Below are positions 33,780 to 40,870 of a stretch of 64,000 nt of DNA, piece by piece. Source of the stretch: DATLLJ01 sp035537875 (GTDB taxonomy: Bacteria > Acidobacteriota > Vicinamibacteria > Vicinamibacterales > CAVVIG01); contig DATLLJ010000085.1 of assembly GCA_035537875.1 (NCBI GenBank), positions 1 to 64,000 on the forward strand. The letters are read 5' to 3'. A program made the position numbers and the translations under genes. Within the stretch, counting starts at the first letter, position 1; every line of letters starts with the position of its first letter. The notes beneath the pieces were generated by a model, which saw only the letters and a list, made by a program, of their open reading frames with translations, had not been told where the DNA came from and did no database searches.

Positions 33780-34506
33780 TCCAGCTCGCCTGGGCTGAGA
33801 CGAGGAATGCGACGACCGCCCCGACTTCTTCGGGGCGGCCGAACCGCCCGAACGGCAGCTCCCGCCTGACGAAATCGGACATTGCCGCCGGGTCTTCCTG
33901 CTGTCGGCGGTGCCACGTCCCCCCCGGGAAAGAAATCGAACCTGGCGCCACGCTGTTCACCCGGATATTGTCGGGCGCCAACTGCTGCGCCATCGCCTTC
34001 GCCAGACTGATCTCGGCAGCTTTGACGGCGTTGTACGTCATCCGGCCACCCGATTCGCGCCCCCAGATCGACGCGATCATCACGATGGCGCCCCCGCCAC
34101 GTCTGCGCATGTGCGGCACGGCAAGACGCGATGCCCGGATGGCCGGGAACAGCGTCTGATTCAGCGCCTCGGTCCACTCGGCATCGGTCGTGTCAGCAAT
34201 GCCGGACCCGCGGGCGAGACCGACGTTGTTGACCAGGATATCGATGCCACCGAACGCTTCGAGTGTCTGCGCGACCACGGATTCCACGCCTTCAGCGGTC
34301 GCGAGGTCGGCCACGATCGGCAGGACCACCCGGCCGTTCTGCGCAATCTCGCGAAGCTCTTCACCGGCCGCACTGAGCCGCTTTTCACCCCTGGCGCAGA
34401 TCGTGACCCGGCACCCTTCTCGAACCAGCGCCACAGCGCTGGCGAGGCCAAGACCGCGGCTCGAGCCGGTGACGATGGCGACTTTGCCGGCGAGATCGAG
34501 CTCCAC
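33727..34506 (-). CDS. Short-chain dehydrogenase/reductase (SDR)
   Basis: A 259-residue classical SDR. NAD(P)-binding TGSSRGLGLAS, the NNVGLARGSG strand, catalytic Ser in IASIWGRESGG, Tyr-x3-Lys in MTYNAVKAAE, and the C-terminal SGASVPVDG. Reduces or oxidises an unknown alcohol/ketone; the sequence resembles 3-oxoacyl-ACP reductase-like members. The GTG at 34506 follows the DUF547 stop by one base, so it is the last gene of the hydrolase-DUF547-SDR unit. Confidence 0.92.
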   Translation of the reverse strand: MELDLAGKVAIVTGSSRGLGLASAVALVREGCRVTICARGEKRLSAAGEELREIAQNGRVVLPIVADLATAEGVESVVAQTLEAFGGIDILVNNVGLARGSGIADTTDAEWTEALNQTLFPAIRASRLAVPHMRRRGGGAIVMIASIWGRESGGRMTYNAVKAAEISLAKAMAQQLAPDNIRVNSVAPGSISFPGGTWHRRQQEDPAAMSDFVRRELPFGRFGRPEEVGAVVAFLVSAQASWISGASVPVDGCQSRSLI

Positions 34507-34507
34507 C

Positions 34508-35350
34508 TCACCGATCTCCCCGTCCGGTCAAATCGTTGAGCGTCCAGTCGAACGGCTTATATGCCACCTCGAACGTGTTCTTCTCGAGGAAATCGCGCTC
34601 GGTTTGCAGCAGTTTCGGTCGGACGAACCCGAGAATCGCGCGTTCGACCGGGCTGCGCGCCTGATACGGAGGCGCAGCGGAAGCGGCATAGGCGTCGACG
34701 AAATCCTTCTCGCGCCAGGAGAAAATCGGGCTGGCCATCAGCCGGTTGGCAGCCGCGTCGATCTGAATGCATTCGCCACGGGTGACGCACTCGCCGGCGA
34801 CTTCGGCCAGCTGGCGTTCAAGGCCGTCGGCCGTGAACGACTCGCTTCGCAAGCGTCCTCCTCCCACGGCCCCCCGTCCCACTGCGAAATACAGACGCGG
34901 ATCGCCAAAGGCGGGCAGAACGGTCTGCTCGATCTGATCGAGCGTCAGCGTTCGGCCGGCAACACGATGTGTAAGCCGCTCAAAAACCCCAGGTGTCTGG
35001 CGGATGCTGCCCGGCGGATAGTCGTTCGAGCGCCGCGGCGCAGGATAGTGATCGACAACGGTCTGAAGCACCAGCGCGTTGTAGGCGTTCAACCAGAGCG
35101 CGATCTGTTCGTCCTTGGTGAGTCTGTTCGCATCGACGCCAGCCAGCTGCCCGAGGTAGCTGTCAAGCCGCCTGCGATCCGTCTTGAGGGCACGGTAGTA
35201 GACATAGCCGTCGCGAACATAAGTGTCGAGAATGAAATCGAGTCCCGTGAGCGCGGGAGGTTGCTGTGCCAGAGGTGCGGCCGTCAGCAGCCCGAGTACG
35301 GCGATCGCAAGGCAGTATCCGACCCCGGACGGTGCATTCATGACTCGCAT
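34508..35350 (-). CDS. DUF547 domain protein, secreted
   Basis: 280 residues. A signal peptide (VGYCLAIAVLGLLTAAPLAQ) leads into a DUF547 domain with its hallmark ALWLNAYNALVLQTVVDHYP, then a FGDPRLYFAVGRGAVGGG segment. DUF547 family members usually have SCP-like ARFALHCAS...CP; here that position reads GRGAVGGG, a local variant. Function unknown; exported. It lies 54 bp after the alpha/beta hydrolase and 1 bp before the SDR start. ATG 35350 or 35341 could both be used. Confidence 0.87.
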   Translation of the reverse strand: MRVMNAPSGVGYCLAIAVLGLLTAAPLAQQPPALTGLDFILDTYVRDGYVYYRALKTDRRRLDSYLGQLAGVDANRLTKDEQIALWLNAYNALVLQTVVDHYPAPRRSNDYPPGSIRQTPGVFERLTHRVAGRTLTLDQIEQTVLPAFGDPRLYFAVGRGAVGGGRLRSESFTADGLERQLAEVAGECVTRGECIQIDAAANRLMASPIFSWREKDFVDAYAASAAPPYQARSPVERAILGFVRPKLLQTERDFLEKNTFEVAYKPFDWTLNDLTGRGDR

Positions 35351-35404
35351 AGTCTCGACCTTTGAGGAGTGGGGGAGATTGCGCCTCTCCGTGAGTGAAA
35401 ATGA

Positions 35405-36226
35405 CTATAACCGATGCAACAGAAAGCGGCCGACGGCGTCATTGAAGACGTCGGGCTGCTCCAAGCTCGACAGGTGTCCGGCTTCCGGGATTCTGACGAG
35501 CTCCGAACCCGCAATAACGCTGTGCATCTGCTCCGAAAGATCGGGCGGGGTAATCACGTCTTCCTCGCCGACCAGAATCAGCGACGGACACCGGATCGTG
35601 TGCAGCAGCGGCGTCGAATCGGGCCTCGTCATCAGCGCGCGCAGCGCACCCGACATCGCCTCCGGCGAGCTCCCAAGAGCGAGTCGTCTCACATGCTCCA
35701 CCATCTCAGGCTGCCGCGCCCTCGTCGTGGCGCCCAGAAGTCTCGGAAGCATGTCGTCTACGACCCCGGCCGCACCCGTCTCAGCGAGTCGCTGAAGCAT
35801 TCGCTTTCGTCCTTCGATTCCCTCCGAGGTATCGGCTTGAGAACGTGTGTCGGCCAGAATCAATCCGCTCACATAAGCGGGGGCCAGACGAAGGAGCGCG
35901 AAAGCCACGTAGCCCCCCATCGACAACCCGCCGATGACCGCCTCCTTCAGATGCAAGGTGTCGAGCAGATCCACGACGTCGCCGGCGAAGTCGTCCACGG
36001 ATGAGCCCGGTGGATCGTCGGCGCCCGCATCAAATCCGCGCAGCTGCGGCGCAAGGACCCGCCAGCCGTGGGCGGCGAGCACGAGCTGCGGCTCCCACAT
36101 CCGTGCGTTGAGCGGGAAGGCGTGCAGCAGGATCAGGGTTCCGCGGGGCCGGCCGCTCGGTGGCGCTTCGAGGTATCGGAACTTGCCGAGAGTGGGCAAG
36201 CCTCGACTGTACGCCAGGCGGGACAC
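35405..36226 (-). CDS. Alpha/beta hydrolase
   Basis: 273 residues. Oxyanion region LILLHAFPLNARMW, nucleophile elbow GGLSMGGYVAF (Ser), Asp in LVGEEDVITPP, and His in IPEAGHLSSLE. This matches the 3-oxoadipate-enol-lactonase-like branch, but the substrate cannot be told. It is first gene of a leftward operon with the DUF547 protein and the SDR. GTG 36226 is used; a TTG ten codons in (before PTLGKFRYLEAP) is an alternative closer to the domain. Confidence 0.87.
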   Translation of the reverse strand: MSRLAYSRGLPTLGKFRYLEAPPSGRPRGTLILLHAFPLNARMWEPQLVLAAHGWRVLAPQLRGFDAGADDPPGSSVDDFAGDVVDLLDTLHLKEAVIGGLSMGGYVAFALLRLAPAYVSGLILADTRSQADTSEGIEGRKRMLQRLAETGAAGVVDDMLPRLLGATTRARQPEMVEHVRRLALGSSPEAMSGALRALMTRPDSTPLLHTIRCPSLILVGEEDVITPPDLSEQMHSVIAGSELVRIPEAGHLSSLEQPDVFNDAVGRFLLHRL

Positions 36227-36297
36227 CCGGTTCCAGCCCTTGTTGCACTAGTAACTTGTTGGCGTGGCGCATGCATCTCAGCAGGAGGAGGGATTCT

Positions 36298-36519
36298 GTG
36301 AAGCTCATCGGTATCGTGCTCATCGTTTTCGGCGTGGTGGCCCTCGCGTTGGGCAGCATCAGTTATACGGACCGCGAGAAAGTATTGGACCTCGGTCCCA
36401 TAGAAGCGACGACGGAAACGCGCGAAACCATCCCACTTTCGCCCCTCGTCGGAATCGGCTCGATCGTGGGGGGTATAGCCCTCGTGGCAATCGGCGCTCG
36501 CGCTCGGACGCGCGTCTAA
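36298..36519 (+). CDS. DUF3185-like small membrane protein
   Basis: 73 residues with two membrane helices: KLIGIVLIVFGVVALALGSI at the N-terminus and LVGIGSIVGGIALVAIGA near the C-terminus. They are linked by a short polar loop with YTDREKVLDLGPIEATTETRE, the DUF3185 pattern. Function unknown. A strong AGGAGGAGGG lies ~5 bases before the GTG at 36298, which fixes the start despite a longer open frame upstream. It sits in the gap between two leftward genes. Confidence 0.8.
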   Translation: MKLIGIVLIVFGVVALALGSISYTDREKVLDLGPIEATTETRETIPLSPLVGIGSIVGGIALVAIGARARTRV

Positions 36520-36527
36520 GCCCGGTT

Positions 36528-36869
36528 TCACCTCTCTTCCAGGTGGATCCAGTGGATGAGGCGGTGCACCCACGGAGCAACGACGACGCCGAGGATCCCT
36601 ATGAAGACGAGACCGCTGAAGAGCGCGTAACAGGCAGCAAAGAGCTTGGCGGTCGCCGTCTCCATGCGATCCACCGGGCCCATACCGCTGAGGATCATCG
36701 AGGCGTTGAGGAAGGCGTCGAGCCACTCGAGTCTGCCAGCCGTGTGGTAACCGACGGTGCCCGCGCCCACAGCACCCGACAGGATCACGAGCGCCCAGAA
36801 CAGATGCCGCCCGGCCCTCCGCAGGAAGGCCGGCCAAGCCAGGAGGCGATGCCTGCGATGCTCGTACAT
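36528..36869 (-). CDS. Small two-helix membrane protein, ion-channel-like
   Basis: 113 residues: a basic N-terminus, helix 1 (HLFWALVILSGAVGAGTVGYH), a re-entrant-like loop (WLDAFLNASMILSGMGPVD) and helix 2 (ALFSGLVFIGILGVVVAPWVHRL). The arrangement resembles the pore module of two-TM potassium channels, including a WLDAF..S pore helix. The selectivity filter TVGYG is replaced by SGMGPV, so K+ selectivity is not supported. Convergent with the DUF3185 gene (8 bp apart) and 22 bp before the nrdJ stop. Confidence 0.65.
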   Translation of the reverse strand: MYEHRRHRLLAWPAFLRRAGRHLFWALVILSGAVGAGTVGYHTAGRLEWLDAFLNASMILSGMGPVDRMETATAKLFAACYALFSGLVFIGILGVVVAPWVHRLIHWIHLEER

Positions 36870-36891
36870 TCAGGCAGGCGGCGAGAGCTCC

Positions 36892-39726
36892 TCAGGCGCA
36901 GCCGCTCGTGTTGCCGCAGTTGAGGCACTTGTAACAGGCGCCGCTTCTGATCATGATCGAGCCGCACGTCGAGCACGGCGGCGCATCTTCCTGATTCTGA
37001 ATCGTCGAAAACGGGCTGGCCGGCGTCGCGTGCGGAGCCGCAGTGGCGGTGTCGCTGGCCGTCCCCGTGAGCGTCAGCTGCTGGGCGTTCTCCTCGAGCT
37101 CCCGGCCGTTCACGCCCGCGTGGAACTGTGCCTCCGGCGACAGGAACTTCGAAGCGAGCCACCGGAAGATGTAGTCGACGATCGACTTGGCGAACCGGAT
37201 ATCCGCATTCCGCGTCATCCCCGAGGGCTCGAAGCGGACGTGGCTGAATTTGTCGACCAGCACCTGAAGCGGCACACCGTACTGCAGCGCGTAGGAAATT
37301 GCCTGCGCGAACGCATCGGCGAAGCCTGAAATCGTCGAACCTTCCTTCGCCATCACCAGGAAGATTTCTCCAGGCTGACCGTTCTCGAAGAGGCCCACGG
37401 TGATGTAGCCCTCGTGCCCGGCGATATCGAACTTGTGGGTAATCGCATGCCGTTCGTCGGGCAGCTTCCGACGAACAGGTCCCGCCACGTTCTGCGCAGC
37501 CGCCTGCGCGAGCTCGGCCGCCGTCTTGTCCTTCGACGTGTTGAGCGGCTGCGTTCGCTTGCTGCCGTCTCGATAAATGGAAATCGCCTTGGCACCCAGC
37601 TTCCACGACTGGATGTAGGCCTGCATGATTTCGTCGACCGTGGCTTCTTTCGGAACGTTGACGGTCTTCGAGATGGCGCCGGAAATAAACGGCTGGGTGG
37701 CCCCCATCATCTTGATGTGGCCCATGTAGTGGATCGATCGCTGACCTTTGGCCGCCTTGAACGCACAGTCGAAAACCGCCAGATGCGTTCCCTTCAGTCC
37801 CGGTGCACCTTCGATGGTTTCGTTCTTGTCGATGTAATCGATGATGGCATCGATTTGCGGCTGAGCATAGCCGAGCTTCTTCAACGCCATGGGGACAGTC
37901 TGGTTGACGATCTTCATCAACCCGCCGCCTACCAGCTTCTTGTACTTGACGAGCGCGATATCCGGCTCGACCCCCGTCGTATCGCAGTCCATCATGAAGC
38001 CGATCGTGCCGGTCGGCGCCAGCACCGTGGCCTGCGCGTTCCGGTACCCCGATTCCTCACCCAGTTCCACGGCGTCATCCCAGGCGCGCCGGGCCGCCTG
38101 ATACAGATCCGAGGGGACGTTCCGGGGGTTGACGTCACGCATCGAGTCCCGATGCTTCCGCATGACGCGCAGGAACGGCTCGCGGTTCTTCTCGTAGCCG
38201 GCGAAGGGACCGCCGCAGTCGCGGGCGATTCGCGCCGATTGGGCGTATGCCTCGCCGGTCATCAAGGCGGTGATCGCCGCCGCGTAGTCGCGACCGGCAT
38301 CGCTGTCGTACGGCAGTCCGCGGGACATCAGCAGCGCGCCGAGATTGGCGTACCCCAATCCGAGCGGCCGGTATGCGTGGCTGTTCTTTTCGATGGCCGG
38401 CGTGGGATAGCTCGCGTTGTCGACGATGATCTCCTGTGCGGTGATGAGGGTCCTGACGGCGGCGTTGTAGCTGACGACGTCGAACTCGCCATCGTCGCGC
38501 ACGAATTTCATCAAGTTGATCGACGCCAGATTGCACGCCGAATCATTGAGGAACATGTACTCCGAACACGGATTGCTGGCGTGAATGCGATCGGTTTCGG
38601 GACAGGTGTGCCATTCGTTGATCGTCGTGTCGAACTGCATGCCCGGATCGCCGCAGATGTGCGTCCCCTCGGCGATGAGGCGCATCAGGTCACGCGCGCG
38701 ATAGGTATCGAGCACCGAGCCGTCGCGGACCGCGTGCGTGTCCCACGTGCTCTCGTCGAGCACGGCCCGCATGAACTCGTCGGTGACGCGGACGCTGTTG
38801 TTCGAATTCTGGAAGAACACCGACGAATAGGCCGGACCGGTGAACGAGCCGTCGTAGCCGGCGTCGATGAGGGCCCACGCCTTCTTCTCTTCCTCGACCT
38901 TGCAGTTGATGAACTCGACGATATCGGGATGATCCGCGTTGAGAATCACCATCTTCGCCGCGCGGCGGGTTTTGCCCCCCGACTTGATGACGCCCGCGAA
39001 GGCGTCGTACCCCTTCATGAACGATACGGGCCCGGACGCGGTCCCGCCCCCGGCGAGCAGCTCTTTCGAAGACCGGATCGGTGACAGGTTCGTGCCGGTG
39101 CCGGAGCCGAACTTGAACAGCATGCCCTCGGTCCGCGCCAGCGTCAGGATCGAGTCCATCGTGTCCTGGACCGAGTTGATGAAGCAGGCCGAGCACTGCG
39201 GCGCCTTCTCGAAACCGCAGTTGAACCAGACCGGACTGTTGAACGCCGCCTTCTGATACACGAGGATGTGCTTCAAGTCGTCGCTGAATGCCTGCAGGTC
39301 CTCGTCGGTCGCGAAGTACCGGTTCGACTGACCCCACGCCGTAATGGTGTCCACCACGCGGCCGATCAGCTGCTTGACGCTGTGTTCGCGGTCCGGCGTG
39401 CCCAGCTGCCCACGGAAATACTTGGAGACGACGATGTTGGTCGCCTGCTGCGACCAGAACCGCGGAATCTCCACGTCACGCTGCTCGAACACGAGCTCGC
39501 CCCGTTCGTTCCCGATGACCGCGGCGCGCAGTTCCCACTGCACCTCGTCGAACGGATCGACGCCAGCCTCCGTGAAGAACCGCGGAAAGGCAATGCCCGA
39601 CGCCGTCAAAGCCGTCTTGGTCCTGGAGCGCTCCACACCACTTCCCACCGGCACATGCCCGCCGGCTCCCGTCTCCACTGGCTGCTGGCCAGCACCCGCG
39701 GCTTGATAGGCAGCGCCTTCCTTCAT
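36892..39726 (-). CDS. nrdJ: Vitamin B12-dependent (class II) ribonucleoside-diphosphate reductase
   Basis: About 944 residues. Reduces ribonucleotides to deoxyribonucleotides using adenosylcobalamin, so it does not need oxygen. Substrate-binding and radical-site signatures include FNCGFEKAPQCSACFINSV, GSGTGTNLSPIRSS, HASNPCSEYMFL (active-site NxCxE) and PTGTIGFMMDCDTTGVEPD. The C-terminus carries a zinc-type Cys cluster (CSTCGSIMI, CYKCLNCGNTSGC) with the redox pair. ATG 39726 has GGGAG directly upstream; an in-frame start at 39765 would add 13 residues. Upstream lie a sigma-70 promoter and a NrdR-like box. I found no cobalamin riboswitch. Confidence 0.95.
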   Translation of the reverse strand: MKEGAAYQAAGAGQQPVETGAGGHVPVGSGVERSRTKTALTASGIAFPRFFTEAGVDPFDEVQWELRAAVIGNERGELVFEQRDVEIPRFWSQQATNIVVSKYFRGQLGTPDREHSVKQLIGRVVDTITAWGQSNRYFATDEDLQAFSDDLKHILVYQKAAFNSPVWFNCGFEKAPQCSACFINSVQDTMDSILTLARTEGMLFKFGSGTGTNLSPIRSSKELLAGGGTASGPVSFMKGYDAFAGVIKSGGKTRRAAKMVILNADHPDIVEFINCKVEEEKKAWALIDAGYDGSFTGPAYSSVFFQNSNNSVRVTDEFMRAVLDESTWDTHAVRDGSVLDTYRARDLMRLIAEGTHICGDPGMQFDTTINEWHTCPETDRIHASNPCSEYMFLNDSACNLASINLMKFVRDDGEFDVVSYNAAVRTLITAQEIIVDNASYPTPAIEKNSHAYRPLGLGYANLGALLMSRGLPYDSDAGRDYAAAITALMTGEAYAQSARIARDCGGPFAGYEKNREPFLRVMRKHRDSMRDVNPRNVPSDLYQAARRAWDDAVELGEESGYRNAQATVLAPTGTIGFMMDCDTTGVEPDIALVKYKKLVGGGLMKIVNQTVPMALKKLGYAQPQIDAIIDYIDKNETIEGAPGLKGTHLAVFDCAFKAAKGQRSIHYMGHIKMMGATQPFISGAISKTVNVPKEATVDEIMQAYIQSWKLGAKAISIYRDGSKRTQPLNTSKDKTAAELAQAAAQNVAGPVRRKLPDERHAITHKFDIAGHEGYITVGLFENGQPGEIFLVMAKEGSTISGFADAFAQAISYALQYGVPLQVLVDKFSHVRFEPSGMTRNADIRFAKSIVDYIFRWLASKFLSPEAQFHAGVNGRELEENAQQLTLTGTASDTATAAPHATPASPFSTIQNQEDAPPCSTCGSIMIRSGACYKCLNCGNTSGCA

Positions 39727-39901
39727 GTCTCCCGCTCCATTCACTCCGGTCGTGGCCGGACTCAAGACGACCGCCGCCTACCCCGTGGCAACGTCGATGC
39801 TGTGGTGGAAAAGAAATTGGAACGATCGGGCCGCTCGATCAAGCGAACTCACGAGAAGCTGGAATTCCCGTCAACTCGCCTCCGGTCCTGTTCGGCGGAC
39901 C

Positions 39902-39954
39902 AATATGCGCCCCCCACCATAGTTTGTCAAGCCTGTAAACACCACATATTGTGG
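39902..39954 (-). promoter_or_regulatory. nrdJ promoter with NrdR-like box
   Basis: Read on the minus strand: TTGACA (39925-39930), a 17-bp spacer, then CATATT (39902-39907), a near-consensus sigma-70 promoter starting ~170 nt before the nrdJ ATG. Just upstream of the -35 is CCACAATATGTGG (39942-39954), close to the A+T-centred NrdR repressor palindrome found before ribonucleotide reductase genes. I see only one good box, whereas NrdR usually uses two. Confidence 0.6.
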
Positions 39955-40036
39955 CTTTCTTTTAGGTCACTCGCAAGATATTGACAAACTGGTGTCGCGC
40001 AGGTTCAACACACTCGATTTCCAGGGAAATGGCAGG

Positions 40037-40059
40037 GGGAGGCCAACTTGCGGCCTCCC
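40037..40059. ncRNA. Hairpin 2 of the non-coding stretch upstream of nrdJ
   Basis: GGGAGGCC (40037-40044) and GGCCTCCC (40052-40059) form a perfect 8-bp GC-rich stem with a 7-nt loop. It lies downstream of hairpin 1 on the transcript expected from the sigma-54 promoter. No T-run follows on either strand. Confidence 0.4.
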
Positions 40060-40091
40060 GTGATGCACAGGCGGATGTTCGGCGGGCGTTC

Positions 40092-40118
40092 TTCTTCCCC
40101 GCAGAAAGCGGGGAAGAA
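40092..40118. ncRNA. Hairpin 1 of the non-coding stretch, 11-bp perfect stem
   Basis: TTCTTCCCCGC (40092-40102) and GCGGGGAAGAA (40108-40118) pair perfectly over a 5-nt loop. An outer 7-bp stem CACAGGC (40066-40072)/GCCTGTG (40127-40133) encloses it. There is no U-tract, so a simple intrinsic terminator is unlikely. It lies directly inside the region that the sigma-54 promoter at 40138-40153 would transcribe. Confidence 0.5.
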
Positions 40119-40137
40119 CGAGGTTAGCCTGTGAAAT

Positions 40138-40153
40138 AGCAAGCAAAGTGCCA
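40138..40153 (-). promoter_or_regulatory. Sigma-54 promoter, near consensus
   Basis: On the minus strand the sequence is TGGCACTTTGCTTGCT. It has the -24 TGGCAC, the -12 TTGC, and exactly 10 bp between the GG and GC dinucleotides, as sigma-54 requires. Expected start of transcription is near 40127. A perfect 12-bp palindrome CGGGGCGCCCCG (40158-40169) lies just upstream. A sigma-54 activator is encoded 2.6 kb away. The downstream ~370 bp has hairpins but no gene before nrdJ. Confidence 0.65.
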
Positions 40154-40250
40154 CGATCGGGGCGCCCCGTCACCTATAGATTTCAAGGTTTTCCTGCGGC
40201 CGGGCTCGGCGGCGATGGAACGGAAGATATCCCGGTGGGTAGCGGCGTTC

Positions 40251-40859
40251 CTACTGTCCCAGAAGCTCGGCGGCGAGTACGGCCGCCTTATCGGCGAGGT
40301 TCTTCGCAAAGAGCAGGTTCTTCAAGCGGATCGCGTCCTCGGCCTGCTCGATGAACCGCTTGGCTGTGTCGTACTGGTTCCTGGCGCCGGCATTCAACGC
40401 TCGATAATCGACCTTGCTGAGGTCGCCGCTGGCGCGGACCATCGTCGTCCGAATCGCCTTTTCGGCTTCACCCTGCTCGGCAGGGGGAGTCGTCTGGAGC
40501 GCTGTCGGCGGGCCTGGGGCCGGCTCCGGCCTGGACGGCTCTTCGGCCACCTTCGGAGGTGGCACGGGCGGGACGGGCGCCGCAGGGCGACGCGGAGGAG
40601 CGGGCGCGGGCGTCTGCAGCGGCTCTTCCCGAGCAGGTTCCGGCTCCTGGCCTTCGGCAACGACCTCGACCGGAATCAGCACGCGCGGAGGCGGCGCGGG
40701 AACTTCGAGTGGAGGAAGGCTGGGAACCGTGTTCGCTCGGGCCCGCGTGCAGCCCGAGGCCAGGACGGCGCAGCAGAGCCCCCACAGCAAGCCACGGATC
40801 GGCGCGTAGGTCAACGCACGCAGACGCTCCGGCCGCTGCGTACGGGTCCATCCCGGCAT
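40251..40859 (-). CDS. Proline-rich lipoprotein
   Basis: 202 residues. A lipoprotein signal ends at VLASGC (Cys37). A long Pro/Glu/Ala-rich stretch (about residues 47-120, PPLEVPAPPPRVL... PPVPPPKVAEEP) could span the periplasm. The C-terminal ~75 residues form a charged helical region (AEKAIRTTMVRASGDLSKVD, FIEQAEDAIRLKNLLFAKNL). It starts 11 bp after the sensor kinase stop, so it belongs to the two-component operon. Family unknown; perhaps an envelope component whose state the kinase senses. Confidence 0.75.
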   Translation of the reverse strand: MPGWTRTQRPERLRALTYAPIRGLLWGLCCAVLASGCTRARANTVPSLPPLEVPAPPPRVLIPVEVVAEGQEPEPAREEPLQTPAPAPPRRPAAPVPPVPPPKVAEEPSRPEPAPGPPTALQTTPPAEQGEAEKAIRTTMVRASGDLSKVDYRALNAGARNQYDTAKRFIEQAEDAIRLKNLLFAKNLADKAAVLAAELLGQ

Positions 40860-40870
40860 CTCACTCGCTC

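Noticed and set aside
37414..39084. A 556-residue frame antisense to nrdJ
   Set aside because: No domain, and the sense gene is fully conserved; a GC-bias shadow.
40092..40118. Rho-independent terminator for the lipoprotein gene
   Set aside because: The stem is strong but no T-run follows on either strand, and a sigma-54 promoter lies between it and the gene end.
39727..40130. Cobalamin riboswitch upstream of the B12-dependent reductase
   Set aside because: I looked for the B12-box and GCCACTG-type elements on the minus strand and did not find them.
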